Assembly: GCF_020509005.1 (NCBI RefSeq)
Contig: NC_063014.1
Coordinates: forward strand, 5,022,001-5,086,000
DNA: 64,000 bases
Direction: 5' to 3'
Source of the DNA: Fulvia fulva
Lineage: Eukaryota; Ascomycota; Dothideomycetes; Mycosphaerellales; Mycosphaerellaceae
Shown: positions 1 through 11,839 of the stretch, piece by piece
Layout: each line of letters starts with the position of its first letter
Numbering within the stretch: the first letter of the stretch is position 1
The notes under the pieces: model-generated
Seen by the model: only the letters and a program-made list of their open reading frames with translations
Told to the model about the DNA's origin: nothing
Databases searched by the model: none
Made by a program: the position numbers and the translations under genes

Positions 1-150
1 CTCTTTTTCTGTTTCTTCGACCGACTTTCCATCGCAATACACGACCTTTAATACTACATCACAACATCCGGCCAGCGAGCGACTCCCGCCCGAGACCTAC
101 CGCACCCCTTTCAGCGTCAATTGAAACACCACGCCGCCTGTCCGCATGCA

Positions 151-3100
151 ATGCGAAATTTACTATCACAGCTGCTGGCCTTAGGGCCAGAGCTGGCGGT
201 GTACATACTGGCGCTTCCGCTGCTCGCATCTCGACCGACACACGCACTCACGCAAAACGCCATTTCATCGCCCAACCTCGATCTGTCGCAATTAGGACGT
301 GTGGCCATTGGAGGAGACTTCGACTCGGTGTCGCTGTACAGATACGAAGGCCAAAATGAAAACCTCTCGAGTAATGGCAGTCAGTCGCTGCTTACGCGGT
401 ACCCGGATGGCGCGTGGCAGAGCCTTGGACTGGTGGATGCCGATGCGACAATAATGGCCATGTGCCCGTTCGTCGCGCAAGACGGCACGAATAATGGAGT
501 CATTGTGGGTGGCAACTTTACGAGTCTCAAGGGCGTGCAGGCGAGCTCAATTGGGTTATGGAACCCCAACGACAACTCGGTGACCGCATTGCCCGGCTTG
601 ACTGGACCAGTGCGAGCGTTGTACTGCGACCAGGAATCGGGTACAGTGTATGTTGGAGGCAACTTCATGGGCGGCAACTCGACAAACGCCATGGCATGGG
701 TCACTGGATGGCAAAATCTACCTTTCGCTGGGTTCAACGGACCTGTCAACAGCATCACGAAGAACAGCGCTGGGAATATTGTCTTTGGTGGTGAATTCAC
801 CGGCTTGGGCAACGCTTCTACCCCATCGACACCCGATGCTCAGGTCGTCAACATCGGTGGAGGCAGAATCCTCGCATCAGCAACAACCGGATCTACCAGC
901 ACTGATCAGCCGCAGGATATCGTCTGCAGCACTTCCGCAAATGGCACCAACTGGCTTCTTCCCGATCATGCGCCAGGATTCTGGCAAGGCGAGTATGGGT
1001 TCGGCTTCGTCCCGACTAAACTTCGCCTGTACAACGCGAATGTCAATGGCCGTGGCACCAAGGAATGGTTGTTCCGACGCCTGGACGACAATGGCATCCT
1101 GAACATGACCTACGTGGACCCTGTTACCGGTCAGAATATGACTTGCGACCAGAAATGCCCTCTTCCAGAAAACAACAGCACTGCCCAAGACTTCCATTTC
1201 GTCAACAGTGTTGGTGTAAGCAAGTTCCAGATCGAAATCAACGAGTGGTACGGCGCCGGCGGTGGCCTCAGCGGCATCGAGCTGTTTCAAGATGACATTT
1301 ACAGCTACGCGGTCGACAACTTCAACGAGCCACGTTGTAATGGTCTCAGCAGCGGCTCTAGCTCCACGATTTCGCCAAACGATGGCACGTGGGTGCAGGT
1401 CGCGAATCGAGGCTACACCGCATCAGACTTCCTGTCATCAACCCTGAGCTCTACAGACAAGATCAGCTTTGACACGAACGTCGTCTTCCGGCCGAACATT
1501 CAGCAGTCCGGCAACTATTCGGTCACAGTCTACACGCCAGGCTGCGTGCAAGATGGCACTTGCGGAACACGAGGCCAGGTCAATATGACTGGCTCGATGA
1601 CCAGCGAGGGTGCACCCATCACCACCACGTTGTTCCAGACCAACAACTACGACAAGTTCGACCAAATCTACTACGGTTACATCGATGTTGACCAGGGTGC
1701 ATTCGCTCCCTCGGTCACGCTCTCGCCCGTTCTTGGCCAAGCTGCTCCATTGACCGTCGTCGCATCGAGGGTCCGCTTCGAACTGATCTCTACCACGGAT
1801 GGCGGTCTCAACGGTCTGTATGAGTACAACTCGACAGCCGCAACCACCGATAGTGAATTCTCCAACTCAGCCATCAACACCGCTGGCTCCGACCTGGACA
1901 CCGGCGCACGCATCAATGCATTCGCTCAGGGTGAGGATGCGCTCTACGTTGCTGGTAGCTTCTCTAACAACGACATGTCGAACATCATGTCGGTGGCTGA
2001 CAGGGCCAATGCATTGCCCGGTCGCGGTCTCAATGGAGAGATTCTGGGTATGCGTCTGAATGGAACGAGTCTCTACGTTGTCGGCACATTCGACAATACT
2101 GCCGACAGGACAGCCACTGGCCTCAACAATGTAGCCGTCTTCTCGACAAGCGACAACCAGTGGTCAGCTCTTGGTGCTGGAGTGAATGCGTCGGTCTTTG
2201 ACATCGTGCCCTTGGCAATCAACGTTACTTCCGACGATCAACAAGACTGCCTGGCTCTTAGCGGTAACTTCACTTCTGTCAACGCGTTCGATGGTAACGC
2301 AGCATTTGAAGTTGAAGGCTTCGCTATCTGGGTGCCAAGTCAGCGCAATTGGCTGCAAAACATCGCCAATGCCAGCGTTGCTCTTAATGGCTACCTCAGC
2401 ACATACACCGAGATCCCAGACATGACGCCGTTGTATGCAGGCACCGTCAGGTCGCAAGGCCTTGGCTACGCTGATGCAATCCAGCTTGTCGGTTCTGGCA
2501 ACCCCACGATTGAAACGCTCGGTGTGCGTCTTCAGCAAAGTACTGAACCCTCTGAAGGCGAGTCTTCTTCGATGCGCAAGCGTGCTCTGGCTGATCACAG
2601 CTCCGGTCAAAACTATACTGGAGTGTACAACGGAATCTTCTACCACCAGAACAACCTCAACATTACCATCCTCGGCGGCAACTTTGCTGCCACTTCTAGC
2701 AACGGCTCGACAGTGGAGAACCTTGTATTCATTAACAACACCGAGACAACGCAAACTGTCAATGGGGTCGATGGTCTCGATGCAGACTCCATCATTGTCG
2801 CCATGGATACATATGGCACCCTCGTCTTCGCAGGAGGCGCCATCAATGGCACCGTCAACGGCAACGATGCGACCGGTCTCGTTGTCTTCGATTTGTCCGC
2901 CAACCGATTTGCTTCTCCACATCCTCCCGCGCTCGGGGGCGACAATGTTGTGGTCAATGCAGTAGCCACTCAGCCTGAGAGCAGTGTTGTCTATGTGGGT
3001 GGCAGCTTTGACACTGCCGGTTCGCTTCAATGCAGAACACTCTGCTCATACGATGCTGGGATCATGCAGTGGCAGAACGTGGTATCCGGCTTGTCGGGAA

Positions 3101-3849
3101 CGATCAACACCATGGTCTGGGCATCGAACACCGAATTGATCATCGCTGGTAACCTGACCATTGAGGGCAACGCCACGACCATGGCCACGTACAACTCGAA
3201 GAAGCAAACACTCGAAGAGTATGCTGGCGGCTCGACACTACCTGGACCAATCATCGCTCTGTCTGCTGTCAGCAACAAGTATGATGAGTTCTGGATATCT
3301 GGCGTGGCCACTGCCAACAGTTCAGTGTACCTTGCAAAGTATGCGGACAATACCTGGACCGGTGCGGGCGGCCTCGGGGAGTCGACGACGATCAGGAAAT
3401 TGCAAATCATGCCGCTGACTTCTGACCACGCTGACAGTGATCTCATGGCTAAAGATCAATCATTGATGATCCTCGGTGATGTCAACATCCCAGGGCAAGG
3501 CAATGCGAGCGCGGTGCTATTCAACGGGACTACTTACGAGCCCTACATCCTTACGAACATGCAAGATGGCACGCAGGGCAGTCTGTCGGCCATTTTCGTC
3601 AGCAATCCGCAGAACTTGATGGACAACAGTGGGCATCAGCTTGCCCTCGGACTCGTGGTCGTGATTGGCCTGGCGATATCTCTTGCGCTCATCTTCCTCA
3701 TGGTCGTGATTGGTATTCTACTTGAGCGACGGAGAAGACGCAAGGAAGGTTACGTCCCGATGACGGTCGACAAGAGCAGCAACATTGCTCGACTACCGCC
3801 GGAGACACTCTTCCAGAATCTGGAAGGCAAGAACCCGCCACAGCTATAG
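151..3849 (+). CDS. rax2: Rax2-like cortical polarity protein
   Basis: Single-exon gene of 1232 codons. The frame is open from 121, but the first ATG is at 151, so that start was chosen. The N-terminal ~33 residues form a hydrophobic signal-type segment. A long extracellular region follows, rich in N-x-S/T sites and in repeats of the form VYVGGxF / IVGGNFT / LYVAGSF, which are blades of the Kelch-like beta-propeller typical of Rax2. One transmembrane helix lies at about residues 1164-1192, followed by an RRRRRK stop-transfer patch and a ~40-residue cytosolic tail. Yeast Rax2 marks bud sites with Rax1; in filamentous fungi the family acts in hyphal polarity and septum placement. Length, topology and repeats all agree with the family. 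The cellular role here is inferred by homology. Confidence 0.9.
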   Translation: MRNLLSQLLALGPELAVYILALPLLASRPTHALTQNAISSPNLDLSQLGRVAIGGDFDSVSLYRYEGQNENLSSNGSQSLLTRYPDGAWQSLGLVDADATIMAMCPFVAQDGTNNGVIVGGNFTSLKGVQASSIGLWNPNDNSVTALPGLTGPVRALYCDQESGTVYVGGNFMGGNSTNAMAWVTGWQNLPFAGFNGPVNSITKNSAGNIVFGGEFTGLGNASTPSTPDAQVVNIGGGRILASATTGSTSTDQPQDIVCSTSANGTNWLLPDHAPGFWQGEYGFGFVPTKLRLYNANVNGRGTKEWLFRRLDDNGILNMTYVDPVTGQNMTCDQKCPLPENNSTAQDFHFVNSVGVSKFQIEINEWYGAGGGLSGIELFQDDIYSYAVDNFNEPRCNGLSSGSSSTISPNDGTWVQVANRGYTASDFLSSTLSSTDKISFDTNVVFRPNIQQSGNYSVTVYTPGCVQDGTCGTRGQVNMTGSMTSEGAPITTTLFQTNNYDKFDQIYYGYIDVDQGAFAPSVTLSPVLGQAAPLTVVASRVRFELISTTDGGLNGLYEYNSTAATTDSEFSNSAINTAGSDLDTGARINAFAQGEDALYVAGSFSNNDMSNIMSVADRANALPGRGLNGEILGMRLNGTSLYVVGTFDNTADRTATGLNNVAVFSTSDNQWSALGAGVNASVFDIVPLAINVTSDDQQDCLALSGNFTSVNAFDGNAAFEVEGFAIWVPSQRNWLQNIANASVALNGYLSTYTEIPDMTPLYAGTVRSQGLGYADAIQLVGSGNPTIETLGVRLQQSTEPSEGESSSMRKRALADHSSGQNYTGVYNGIFYHQNNLNITILGGNFAATSSNGSTVENLVFINNTETTQTVNGVDGLDADSIIVAMDTYGTLVFAGGAINGTVNGNDATGLVVFDLSANRFASPHPPALGGDNVVVNAVATQPESSVVYVGGSFDTAGSLQCRTLCSYDAGIMQWQNVVSGLSGTINTMVWASNTELIIAGNLTIEGNATTMATYNSKKQTLEEYAGGSTLPGPIIALSAVSNKYDEFWISGVATANSSVYLAKYADNTWTGAGGLGESTTIRKLQIMPLTSDHADSDLMAKDQSLMILGDVNIPGQGNASAVLFNGTTYEPYILTNMQDGTQGSLSAIFVSNPQNLMDNSGHQLALGLVVVIGLAISLALIFLMVVIGILLERRRRRKEGYVPMTVDKSSNIARLPPETLFQNLEGKNPPQL

Positions 3850-4979
3850 CAAGCCTTGTCTTGAATCTCAAGATCTTCGCGCTGTTCTGCAGGCTGGGAT
3901 CGCGTCACGCCCGTCACGAATCTTGTTGGATAACGATTTGCTGCATTTTCTGCCACACCAGCCAGAATGACTCGCTCTATCACGTCACATCTCTTTTGCC
4001 AGATGGTTGACGGGATGGATGGGATATACTGGACCGGTTGGGCATGTTTGATTGCATTGCATGCATGCATGATACCCTTCGTACCTTGATAGCACAGCAG
4101 TGCTGCTGTTTGAGTCTTCGTTGATGTTTTAGCACACGAAGCAGAAGCCCGAAATACCAGGCAATCGATGCCTCACTCAGACCATGGTCTCGCCACACCG
4201 CGTACGCCGCAGCTGGAGCAGCTGGCCGCCTGCCTCCGAAGCTTTTGTCTCTGTTTTAGTTAATGGGCAGCCACTAATGTATACCGAATGTGTGTGTCGT
4301 GTGTGGTGCGCTTGTCTGTTGTTTTGCGATGTTCTCCGTTGGAGAGAGGGAAATACGGGAACATGGACGGCCGAATAGGAGTAGATAGAGAGTAGTGGAG
4401 CAATGGAAGGAAGTACGACAAATCGCTCTCTCATCACGGATGTGTAGTGTCGTGCCATGTTCTTTTCATATGCAGGTACATGTACACAGTGACTGCCATG
4501 GCACGCATGGCGCCGAGATCGCTCATGCCCGGGTGGGAAGCATTGGGCCCACGTGAATGGTGGTCCAGCTGCAGGAAGCTTTGCCCTGGCTTTTCGAGAA
4601 ATTTTTGCCAGCAAGAAGACGTGTCTATCCATCCACTGCGATAAGCGATAAAAAGTGAGGGACTGTAGTGCGTACCGAGCCAAACAATTGTGCTCACCAG
4701 TCGCAGTGTGTGCATCGATCGTTCAGTCGCTGATGGGTCGTCAGTCATTATCTTCGGTAATGGGCGTAGCGTGGAACTAGCCGCGTGATTGGCCAAGATA
4801 AACAGCAAGGTTGAACTGACTCCGAGTCGAAATTGTTGCGGTGGACTCATCCTCCTCCTCCTCACGACACATTGCAGCAGCAGCAGCAGCAGCAGCAAGC
4901 AGCACGCGCCGAGTCTTCTTCACCCTCCTGCAGACGCCGCTGTGGTGATAGCGGCTCGCCGTGAAGTCGGCAGCGGGCC
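3850..4979. other. Intergenic: rax2 3' side and cpa2 leader
   Basis: No supported gene. The last ~180 bp is a pyrimidine-rich CPSase leader ending in a (CAG)7 run. A 168-codon reverse-strand open frame at 4177-4683 has no recognisable protein character. Confidence 0.6.
4875..4896 (+). repeat. (CAG)7 microsatellite in cpa2 leader
   Basis: Seven uninterrupted CAG units lie about 84 bp upstream of the CPSase start codon, directly after a CTC-rich tract, presumably within the transcribed leader. They are not translated in the chosen gene model. Confidence 0.85.
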
Positions 4980-7900
4980 ATGGCGCTCAGCGGGAAGCTG
5001 GCGAGGGAGCTCTTCCAGAAGGCACAACACGCGGCGCCACGCATCGCCAGACGGACCTTCGTCTCGCAGCAACAGCAGACGACACGGTGCCTGCAGCATG
5101 AGACGACGAGCAAGCCGGTGCAGCGGCAGCAGCTGCGCCACTTCTCGCGTTCGTCGAAACACGCCGCCAGCCAGGCGGACGTTGCACCCAACGCGAAGGC
5201 CTACCTCGACTCCGGCGCCATTGCGGGCGGCCAGAACCTCGTCGACGTCGAGAAGGTCCTCGTCATTGGATCTGGCGGTCTCTCCATCGGCCAGGCCGGC
5301 GAGTTCGACTACTCCGGCTCGCAGGCACTCAAGGCGCTCAAGGAGGCTGGCATCAAGTCCGTCCTGATCAACCCCAACATCGCAACCATCCAGACTGCCC
5401 ACGTGCTCGCCGATGAGGTCTACTACCTCCCCATCACCCCCGAATATGTCACCTACGTCATCGAGAAAGAGAGGCCCGACGGCATCTTCCTGTCCTTCGG
5501 TGGTCAGACCGCCCTCAACTTGGGCGTGCAGATGAACAAGATGGGCATCTTCGACCGCTACAACGTCAAGGTTCTGGGTACTAGCATCAGGACTCTGGAG
5601 ACTTCCGAAGACCGAGACCTGTTCGCCAAGGCATTGAAAGAGATCGACATCCCTATCGCCGAGAGTATCGCTGTCTCTACGGTCGATGAGGCTCTGGACG
5701 CTGCGGACAAGGTCGGATACCCCATCATCGTCCGTGCTGCTTACGCTCTCGGTGGTCTTGGATCTGGATTCGCGGACAATGCTGAAGAGCTTCGCAACAT
5801 GGCTGCCCGATCACTTACCCTGTCACCGCAAATTCTGGTTGAAAAGTCGCTCAAGGGCTGGAAAGAGGCTGAGTACGAAGTCGTGCGAGATGCTTCCGAC
5901 AACTGCATTACTGTCTGCAACATGGAGAACTTCGACCCGCTTGGTGTGCATACTGGAGACAGTATCGTCGTCTCGCCTTCGCAAACGCTATCTGATGAGG
6001 AATACCACATGCTCCGAACCGCTGCCATCAAGATTGTCCGTCATCTTGGTGTGGTAGGAGAGTGCAACGTCCAATACGCCCTGCAGCCAGATGGTCTTGA
6101 CTACAGAGTTATTGAGGTCAACGCCCGTCTGTCTCGTTCGTCTGCTCTTGCCTCCAAAGCTACTGGATACCCGCTTGCCTACACTGCTGCGAAGATCGGT
6201 CTTGGGCACACTCTGCCTGAACTGCCAAACGCTGTCACACGCACGACTACTGCCAACTTCGAGCCTTCGCTTGACTACATCGTTACCAAGATTCCTCGCT
6301 GGGATCTGGTCAAGTTCCAGAACGTCGACCGTCACATTGGCTCAGCCATGAAGTCGATTGGTGAAGTCATGGCTATCGGACGTACATTCGAGGAAAGTTT
6401 CCAAAAGGCAATCCGACAGGTCGACCCGCGATTCGATGGTCTTTGCGGCGACAAGTTCGATGACCTCGATGATGTGCTCAAGAACCCAACTGATCGCAGA
6501 TGGTTGGCTGTCGGCCAGGCTATGCTTCACGAAGGCTACTCCGTGGAAAAGGTCAACGAGCTCAGCAAGATTGACAAGTGGTTCCTCTACAAGATTCAGA
6601 ACATTGTCGACACTACCCACGAACTCGAGGACATAGGCTCGCTCTTCGGCGTCAAGAAGGAACTCATGCTCAAGGCCAAGAAGCAAGGTTTCAGTGACAG
6701 GCAGATCGCCCGTGCTGTTAACAGCTCTGAGGATGAAGTTCGTGCTCGTCGTAAGAACTTTGGCATTCGCCCTTGGGTCAAGAAGATCGACACGCTGGCT
6801 GCTGAATTTCCTGCTGACACCAACTACCTCTACACGACCTACAATGCCTCCAGCCACGATGTCAAGTTTGACGATCATGGTATCATTGTCCTTGGATCTG
6901 GTGTTTACCGTATTGGAAGCTCTGTCGAGTTCGATTGGTGCGCTGTCAATGCTACGCTTTCGCTCAAGGAGCTTGGCAAGAAGACGGCTATGATTAACGT
7001 GAGTCTCCCCCTTCTCCTTTCATGAACACTCTATCGCGCATCGCTCTGTCACGGAGGTTGTGGAAAGACTTGGCCGCGCCCGAAAGCTCGACTGTGTCTT
7101 GTTTGCTGCGAGAGTCCCACCACAGCCGGGCAAGCGCTCCATACATCGAAGCATGGGCGTGGCGCGCGCTTCGCGCTTCAACTCTACAAGCAGAACACTC
7201 GCTAACTTCCTTGGAGTATAATCCTGAGACCTATTCTACCGATTTTGACGTACCTGACCGCCTCTACTTCGAGGAGCTCAGCTACGAGCGCGTCATAGAC
7301 ATTTACGAGCTCGAGTCCGCCACTGGTGTCGTTGTCTCCGTCGGTGGTCAACTTCCACAGAACATCGCTCTCAAGCTCCAGGAGACTGGAAAGGCCAAGG
7401 TACTTGGTACTGACCCCAAGGACATCGACAAGGCCGAGGACCGACAAAAGTTCTCTGAGATCTTGGACTCCATCGGTGTTGACCAGCCAGCTTGGAAGGA
7501 ACTTACCAGCGTGAAAGATGCCAAGGACTTTGCCGACTCTGTCAGCTACCCTGTCCTGGTTCGTCCATCATACGTTCTGTCTGGTGCTGCCATGACTGTC
7601 ATTCGCTCAGAGGAGGAGCTCGAGGAGAAGCTTGTTGCTGCAGCGAACGTTAGCCCTGACCACCCGGTTGTCATCACCAAGTTCATCGAGGGCGCTCAGG
7701 AGATCGACTGCGACGGCGTTGCCCACAATGGCAAGCTCATTCTCCATGCTGTCTCTGAGCACGTCGAGAACGCTGGTGTCCACTCTGGTGATGCCTCTCT
7801 GATCCTTCCACCTGTCCACCTGCCACAGCGCACCCTCGACCGTGTCAAGGACATTGCCGAGAAGGTCGCTAAGGCCTGGAAGATCACTGGTCCCTTCAAC

Positions 7901-8755
7901 ATGCAGATCATCAGCGCTGAGAACCCCGAGAAGGGCGAGCCAGACCTCAAGGTCATCGAGTGCAACCTTCGTGCATCTCGATCGTTCCCATTTGTCAGCA
8001 AGGTTCTGGGCACTAACTTCATCGACACCGCCACTCGTGCTCTTCTCGACAAGGATGTTCCCGAGCCAAAGGACCTCATGGCAGAGAAGAGAGACTACCT
8101 CGCTGTCAAGGTTCCTCAGTTCGCCTGGACTCGTCTTGCTGGTGCTGACCCATACCTTGGTGTCGAGATGTCTTCCACTGGTGAGATGGCTTGCTTCGGT
8201 AAGGATCTTGTTGAGGCCTACTGGACTGCTATGCAGAGCACCATGAACTTCCGTCTTCCACAGCCAGGTGAGGGTCTCCTCTTCGGTGGTGACACCGCCA
8301 CTGCCGACCTTGGCCGCATCGTCGACTACCTCAACCCACTGGGCTACAAGCTGTACGCAGCCAACCAGGAGGTCAAGGAACACCTTGAGCAGTCGTCCAA
8401 GGATGGCAGTGTCAGCGTCCAGGTCATTGAGTTCCCTAAGAACAACAAGCAGGCTCTGCGTGAAATCTTCGAGAAGTACGATATCCGTGGTTGCTTCAAC
8501 CTTGCCAAGCGCAGGGCAAGCAGCATGGTTGATGAGGACTATGTCATGAGAAGGAACGCTGTCGACTTTGGTGTACCGCTCTTCATGGAGCCAAGGGTGA
8601 GCTTCCACACATGCATCCTTTTTGAACGACTGCTAACATGATCATAGACTGCCGTGCTCTTCGCCCAGTGCATGAGCGAGAAGCTGCCCAAGTCCGAAGG
8701 CATTCCGGCTGAAGTCCGCAGATGGTCTGACTTCATCGGTGGCAAGCCGCTCTAA
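4980..8755 (+). CDS. cpa2: Carbamoyl-phosphate synthase, arginine-specific, large subunit (mitochondrial)
   Basis: Three exons: 4980-6998, 7217-8596 and 8648-8755, joined at GTGAGT..TTGGAG and GTGAGC..ATAG, give 1168 residues, the usual length of fungal Cpa2. Residues 1-~75 are Arg/Ser/Gln-rich without acidic clusters, as in a mitochondrial targeting peptide. The first synthetase half starts near residue 85 with [20 protein letters not shown]. The second half has [17 protein letters not shown], and intron 1 falls just after that motif. Both ATP-grasp lobes and the C-terminal MGS-like allosteric segment are present. The enzyme makes carbamoyl phosphate from bicarbonate, two ATP and ammonia supplied by the small glutaminase subunit, for ornithine transcarbamylase. 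Lack of fused DHOase/ATCase and the targeting peptide separate it from the pyrimidine URA2-type enzyme. Confidence 0.96.
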
Positions 8756-9097
8756 GTGGCAAGCTACCACAACTCAGCGAGGGAATACCGCCTACAAGGT
8801 GGCAAGCCACTCGATGTGTTCGCCGCGAGGTGTATGTGTCGAAAGGCCTCTGTTCAGCACGTTGTATGTCGCTTGACACCGTTGCTGCCCTCGTGACTTT
8901 CGCTTTGTAGTTTTTGTTTAGACAGGATGTGGAAAATATGATGGTTTTGCTTCGAACTTTCTTTCTCGTCTGGAGTATGTCTACTTCAGTGTGGCCATCC
9001 GAGGGCTTCTGATAACCAAGATAGCCGCCGTGCTTCGAAATGCGATAGTGACTAGAGCCTCGAAACACTCCGAGCACCCTCGGCCTAAGCAACGTAG
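8756..9097. other. cpa2 3' flank
   Basis: Probable 3' UTR of the CPSase gene up to the MITE. No open frame looks like a protein. Confidence 0.5.
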
Positions 9098-9388
9098 TAC
9101 AGTCCTGGGCATAGTTTTTACAACCCCTGTTCTTCCACCTTTCTTCATTAGGAAGGATGTATCCACTGCTTGGCGTAGCTCATCACCTGGTGTGTCCTCC
9201 ATTGTTGGCTATTACTGCCTCGCAGCGTTCTTGCATACTCTTACATATACGTTGTATGTCCTCAGGTGTGAGCTTGGCCCATTCTTGATAGTGAGATTGA
9301 AGGTAGCAACACCTTCTGAGATGGACATGGATAGCCGGAAGGAGTTAGCGTAAATACAGGGGTTGTAAAAACTATGCCCAGGACTGTA
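9098..9388. mobile_element. MITE-like element, 33-bp perfect TIRs, TA target site
   Basis: Positions 9098-9130 and 9356-9388 are perfect inverted repeats of 33 bp. Each outer edge is TA followed inward by CAGTCCTGGGCATAG, so the element proper is 9100-9386 flanked by a TA duplication. TA duplication and a CAGT terminus are typical of the Tc1/mariner-pogo (Fot1-like) superfamily. The ~225-bp core encodes no transposase, so this is a non-autonomous MITE. The repeat does not extend inward beyond 33 bp. It lies between the converging 3' ends of cpa2 and the oxidoreductase gene. The intact TIRs suggest a fairly recent insertion. Confidence 0.88.
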
Positions 9389-9564
9389 GAGAGCTGCGCG
9401 TAATGTAAAGCTTCCGCTTCGACGTTCATTGCAGTCGCTGCGCCGCAGTAGAATCGTCGTCACCAATAAAAGATACATCGGCAATCGTGCAAGCAGCCAC
9501 CTCTTAGTAATAATTCGTCACATCTGCTCTACTACTGCCAGACTACTAGTACCAGTGACACCCT

Positions 9565-10719
9565 CTAAAGCTCAATAACAACCTTCTTCGCACTAACACC
9601 CGCCTTATTCGTATCAAGACCCTTTTGCACAAACTCCAGCCCCTTACCCACCACAAGCGGCTCCGGCACAGCCTTCAACTTCCCCTGCTCCAAGGCTTGT
9701 CCCACGTACTTCTCCCACACCGGGTCCACAACATCTGGCGTAATCGCAAACACCTGCGCGGCTTTCACTCCCGATGGTAACCTCTCCGGTGCTGGCAACG
9801 TCGTGGCAATGTTGATGTTGCCCTGTAATTTTTCGGCGAGTGGGAGGACGAATTTGTATGAGCTCTCGTTCGAAACGGCGTCGTAGATCCCAGCAAAGTC
9901 GCCACCTGAGGCGCTGATCGCTTTCACGACATCGTCAACGACCGTGCAAGCGTCGTTGTAATCGAATGCTTCGCTGGCACCGAGCGATTTGACGAAGGCG
10001 TGGTTATGCTTGCTTGCTACGGTGATTACCTTCACCCCGGAAGCGACTGCAAGCTGGATCGCGAGGGCGCCGACGGAGGAGGAGCCGCCCCAGACTAGGA
10101 TGGTCTTGTCGGCTGGCTTTGGGTCCACAGAAGGGTAGTCCAGGCCGAGGAAGGCTTTTGACGTGGGCCCATAAAGGCCGTGGGCGGCGGTGCTGATTGC
10201 TAGCGGAAGGACTGCGGCTTCTTTGTACGAGAGGGAGGAGGGGATGGGGGCGGCGAAGTTTGTGCGGGTTGTGGTGTAGAGTTGGAAGCCGCCGTCTTGG
10301 GGGCGTTGGGTTGCGAGGGAGATGACGTGGCTGTGTGGTGGGTTTGTGGTGTTAGTAGGAGTGTTTGCTGTAGAGGAGGGAGCTTCTGTTGGTCGGTTGG
10401 TCACTTACGAGAGAACACGATCACCCTTCTTGAACTTGGTGACGTTGCTACCGACTTGGACGACTTCGCCGACGATATCTGTGCCGAGAACTGCGGGCCA
10501 ATTTTGGATGAAGAGGCCGTAATCTTGGACCTTCCAGTCTACGGGGCTGATGGCGATGGCGTGGTTCTTGACGAGGATTTGCTCTGCGTCGGGCTTTGGG
10601 TATTCGGCTTCGGCCACCTACTGAAGTGATCAGCCAGTTGTAGATACGATATGATATTTCCAATTACTGACTCGGAGGTTTTTGGCAGCGCCGTCGAGCC
10701 ATGCAGCTTGGTTGGACAT
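9565..10719 (-). CDS. MDR-type NAD(P)H-dependent oxidoreductase (quinone reductase / enoyl reductase-like)
   Basis: Minus-strand gene of three exons: 10672-10719, 10409-10617 and 9565-10330, giving 340 residues. Intron 1 (54 bp) uses GTCAGT..TAG and intron 2 (78 bp) GTAAGT..CAG. The N-terminal GroES-like fold contains the family phrase HAIAISPVDWKVQDYG, then GTDIVGEVVQVG and KGDRVLS. The Rossmann half has VWGGSSSVGALAIQLA (dinucleotide binding) and VITVASKHN. Cysteine zinc ligands are absent, so it belongs to the zinc-independent quinone/enoyl reductase branch (toxD-like proteins in fungi). Substrate is unknown. Fungal members occur both in secondary-metabolite clusters and alone; no cluster partner is visible here. 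Its TATA motif lies at the edge of a LINE insertion. Confidence 0.85.
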
Positions 10720-10823
10720 GATGGATCGATCTGAGGGTTTACTCGCGGAGTATTGAGTAGTTTGTGACGAGAATGCAAAGGCTACGAGCAATAATGAACC
10801 GCAGCGACGTTCTATGCGGCAAG

Positions 10824-10837
10824 AGTGCTTTTATATA
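10824..10837 (-). promoter_or_regulatory. TATA box of the oxidoreductase gene, also the left copy of the LINE target duplication
   Basis: Read on the minus strand this is TATATAAAAGCACT, about 105 bp upstream of the oxidoreductase ATG at 10719. The same 14 bp recurs at 11840-11853 on the far side of the LINE relic. The core promoter call is an inference from motif and distance. Confidence 0.55.
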
Positions 10838-11839
10838 GATAAATAGATAGATTTGTCATTCCCCTGTTCTAGGACCCTATTCGGCCTATGCAGGTATATA
10901 TCTATTGTTATGTACAAAGGGAAACCCGAATAGGTGAAAACCCTTCCCGCCCCCGACCTCTCCTTGTCTAGATTAGCTTTCCCTCTGAACGTACGTAGTC
11001 CATGTTACTACCCCGTTAGCCCCCGCTCCCAGCCGGTCTCGTCGCGCTACGCCGTGTCCTCTCTTCCTGCACTGCTCCTACTAGGCGGTACTGTTCTAGC
11101 CAGCCCTTCTCTAGTATCCAGTTCGTAATGCGCCGTAGGTCCTCAACGATGTTAAGAAGTGCCCCAACCGTCCGGTTCCTCGCCTTTGCCATCCACTCCC
11201 CCCTTCCTGGCGACCACCTCGGACAGACGAGGAGTGCGTGCCGTACATTCTGGGAGTGATAGCCGCAGGGGCAGCTAGTATTCGTGTATTCTGGAACCTT
11301 CCTCCATGATAGGTACCCCTGGAGGCCGATGTGTTCGCTTCGCAGTTGGGTTGCTATACTACTCTGTGCCCTCGTAAGGCGGTAGTGGATGAGCTTCGGG
11401 GGGTGCTTGACCGCGGATTTCGTGGCTGACCATTCCTTAGGTTGTCCCGCTGGCTGAGGGCGTCCACTATGCCCTGCAACCTGGTTGTTCCACCTCTCTT
11501 TCCATAGTTGCTCTACAAACGATTTCTCACCCTCCCATTGTGTTGCTAGCTGTTCGTCCCTTGCCCGGTAGTTCGGCTCGTTTCCGGGTCGAATGCCCTT
11601 GTGCGCTGGTACTGATTCGCGGGCCCTTGCGACTGCACTGGCGATGACCTTCTGTACTGGGTACTGTGCCGACTTGCCCAAGTAGGAGGTCCGTAGTCCC
11701 TGGATGTATAGGTCGATCGGCGGTATGGCGGTCTCGTGCTCAAGCATCCTTGTTGGTGTCGACTTATATGCCCCGGTGACCTTCCTTAGGCATTGGTTTT
11801 GGATCTTCGCTAACGGCGCGACGAGTCCCTTTGATGGGC
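10838..11839 (-). mobile_element. 5'-truncated LINE (Tad1-like) retrotransposon relic
   Basis: A 1002-bp insertion bounded by a perfect 14-bp direct repeat (10824-10837 and 11840-11853). On the minus strand it reads from within the C-terminal part of a LINE reverse transcriptase: KGLVAPLAKIQNQCLRKVTG, AYKSTPTRMLEHE, and further on the zinc knuckle CPCGYHSQNVRHALLVCP (C-x-C-x8-H-x4-C). The frame is open from the truncation point to a stop at 11016, without internal stops, so the copy is not heavily mutated. About 180 bp of 3' UTR ends in a TAGA/TAAA-type simple tail near 10838-10858, as expected for target-primed reverse transcription. The catalytic reverse transcriptase domain and endonuclease are missing, so the copy is dead. 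Confidence 0.88.

Noticed and set aside
2164..3030. 288-codon frame antisense to rax2
   Set aside because: Codon shadow of the conserved rax2 frame, with no protein character.
4177..4683. 168-codon reverse frame between rax2 and cpa2
   Set aside because: His/Arg/Ser-rich random composition and no recognisable motif.
7607..8608. 333-codon frame antisense to cpa2
   Set aside because: Shadow of a strongly biased GC3-rich coding sequence.
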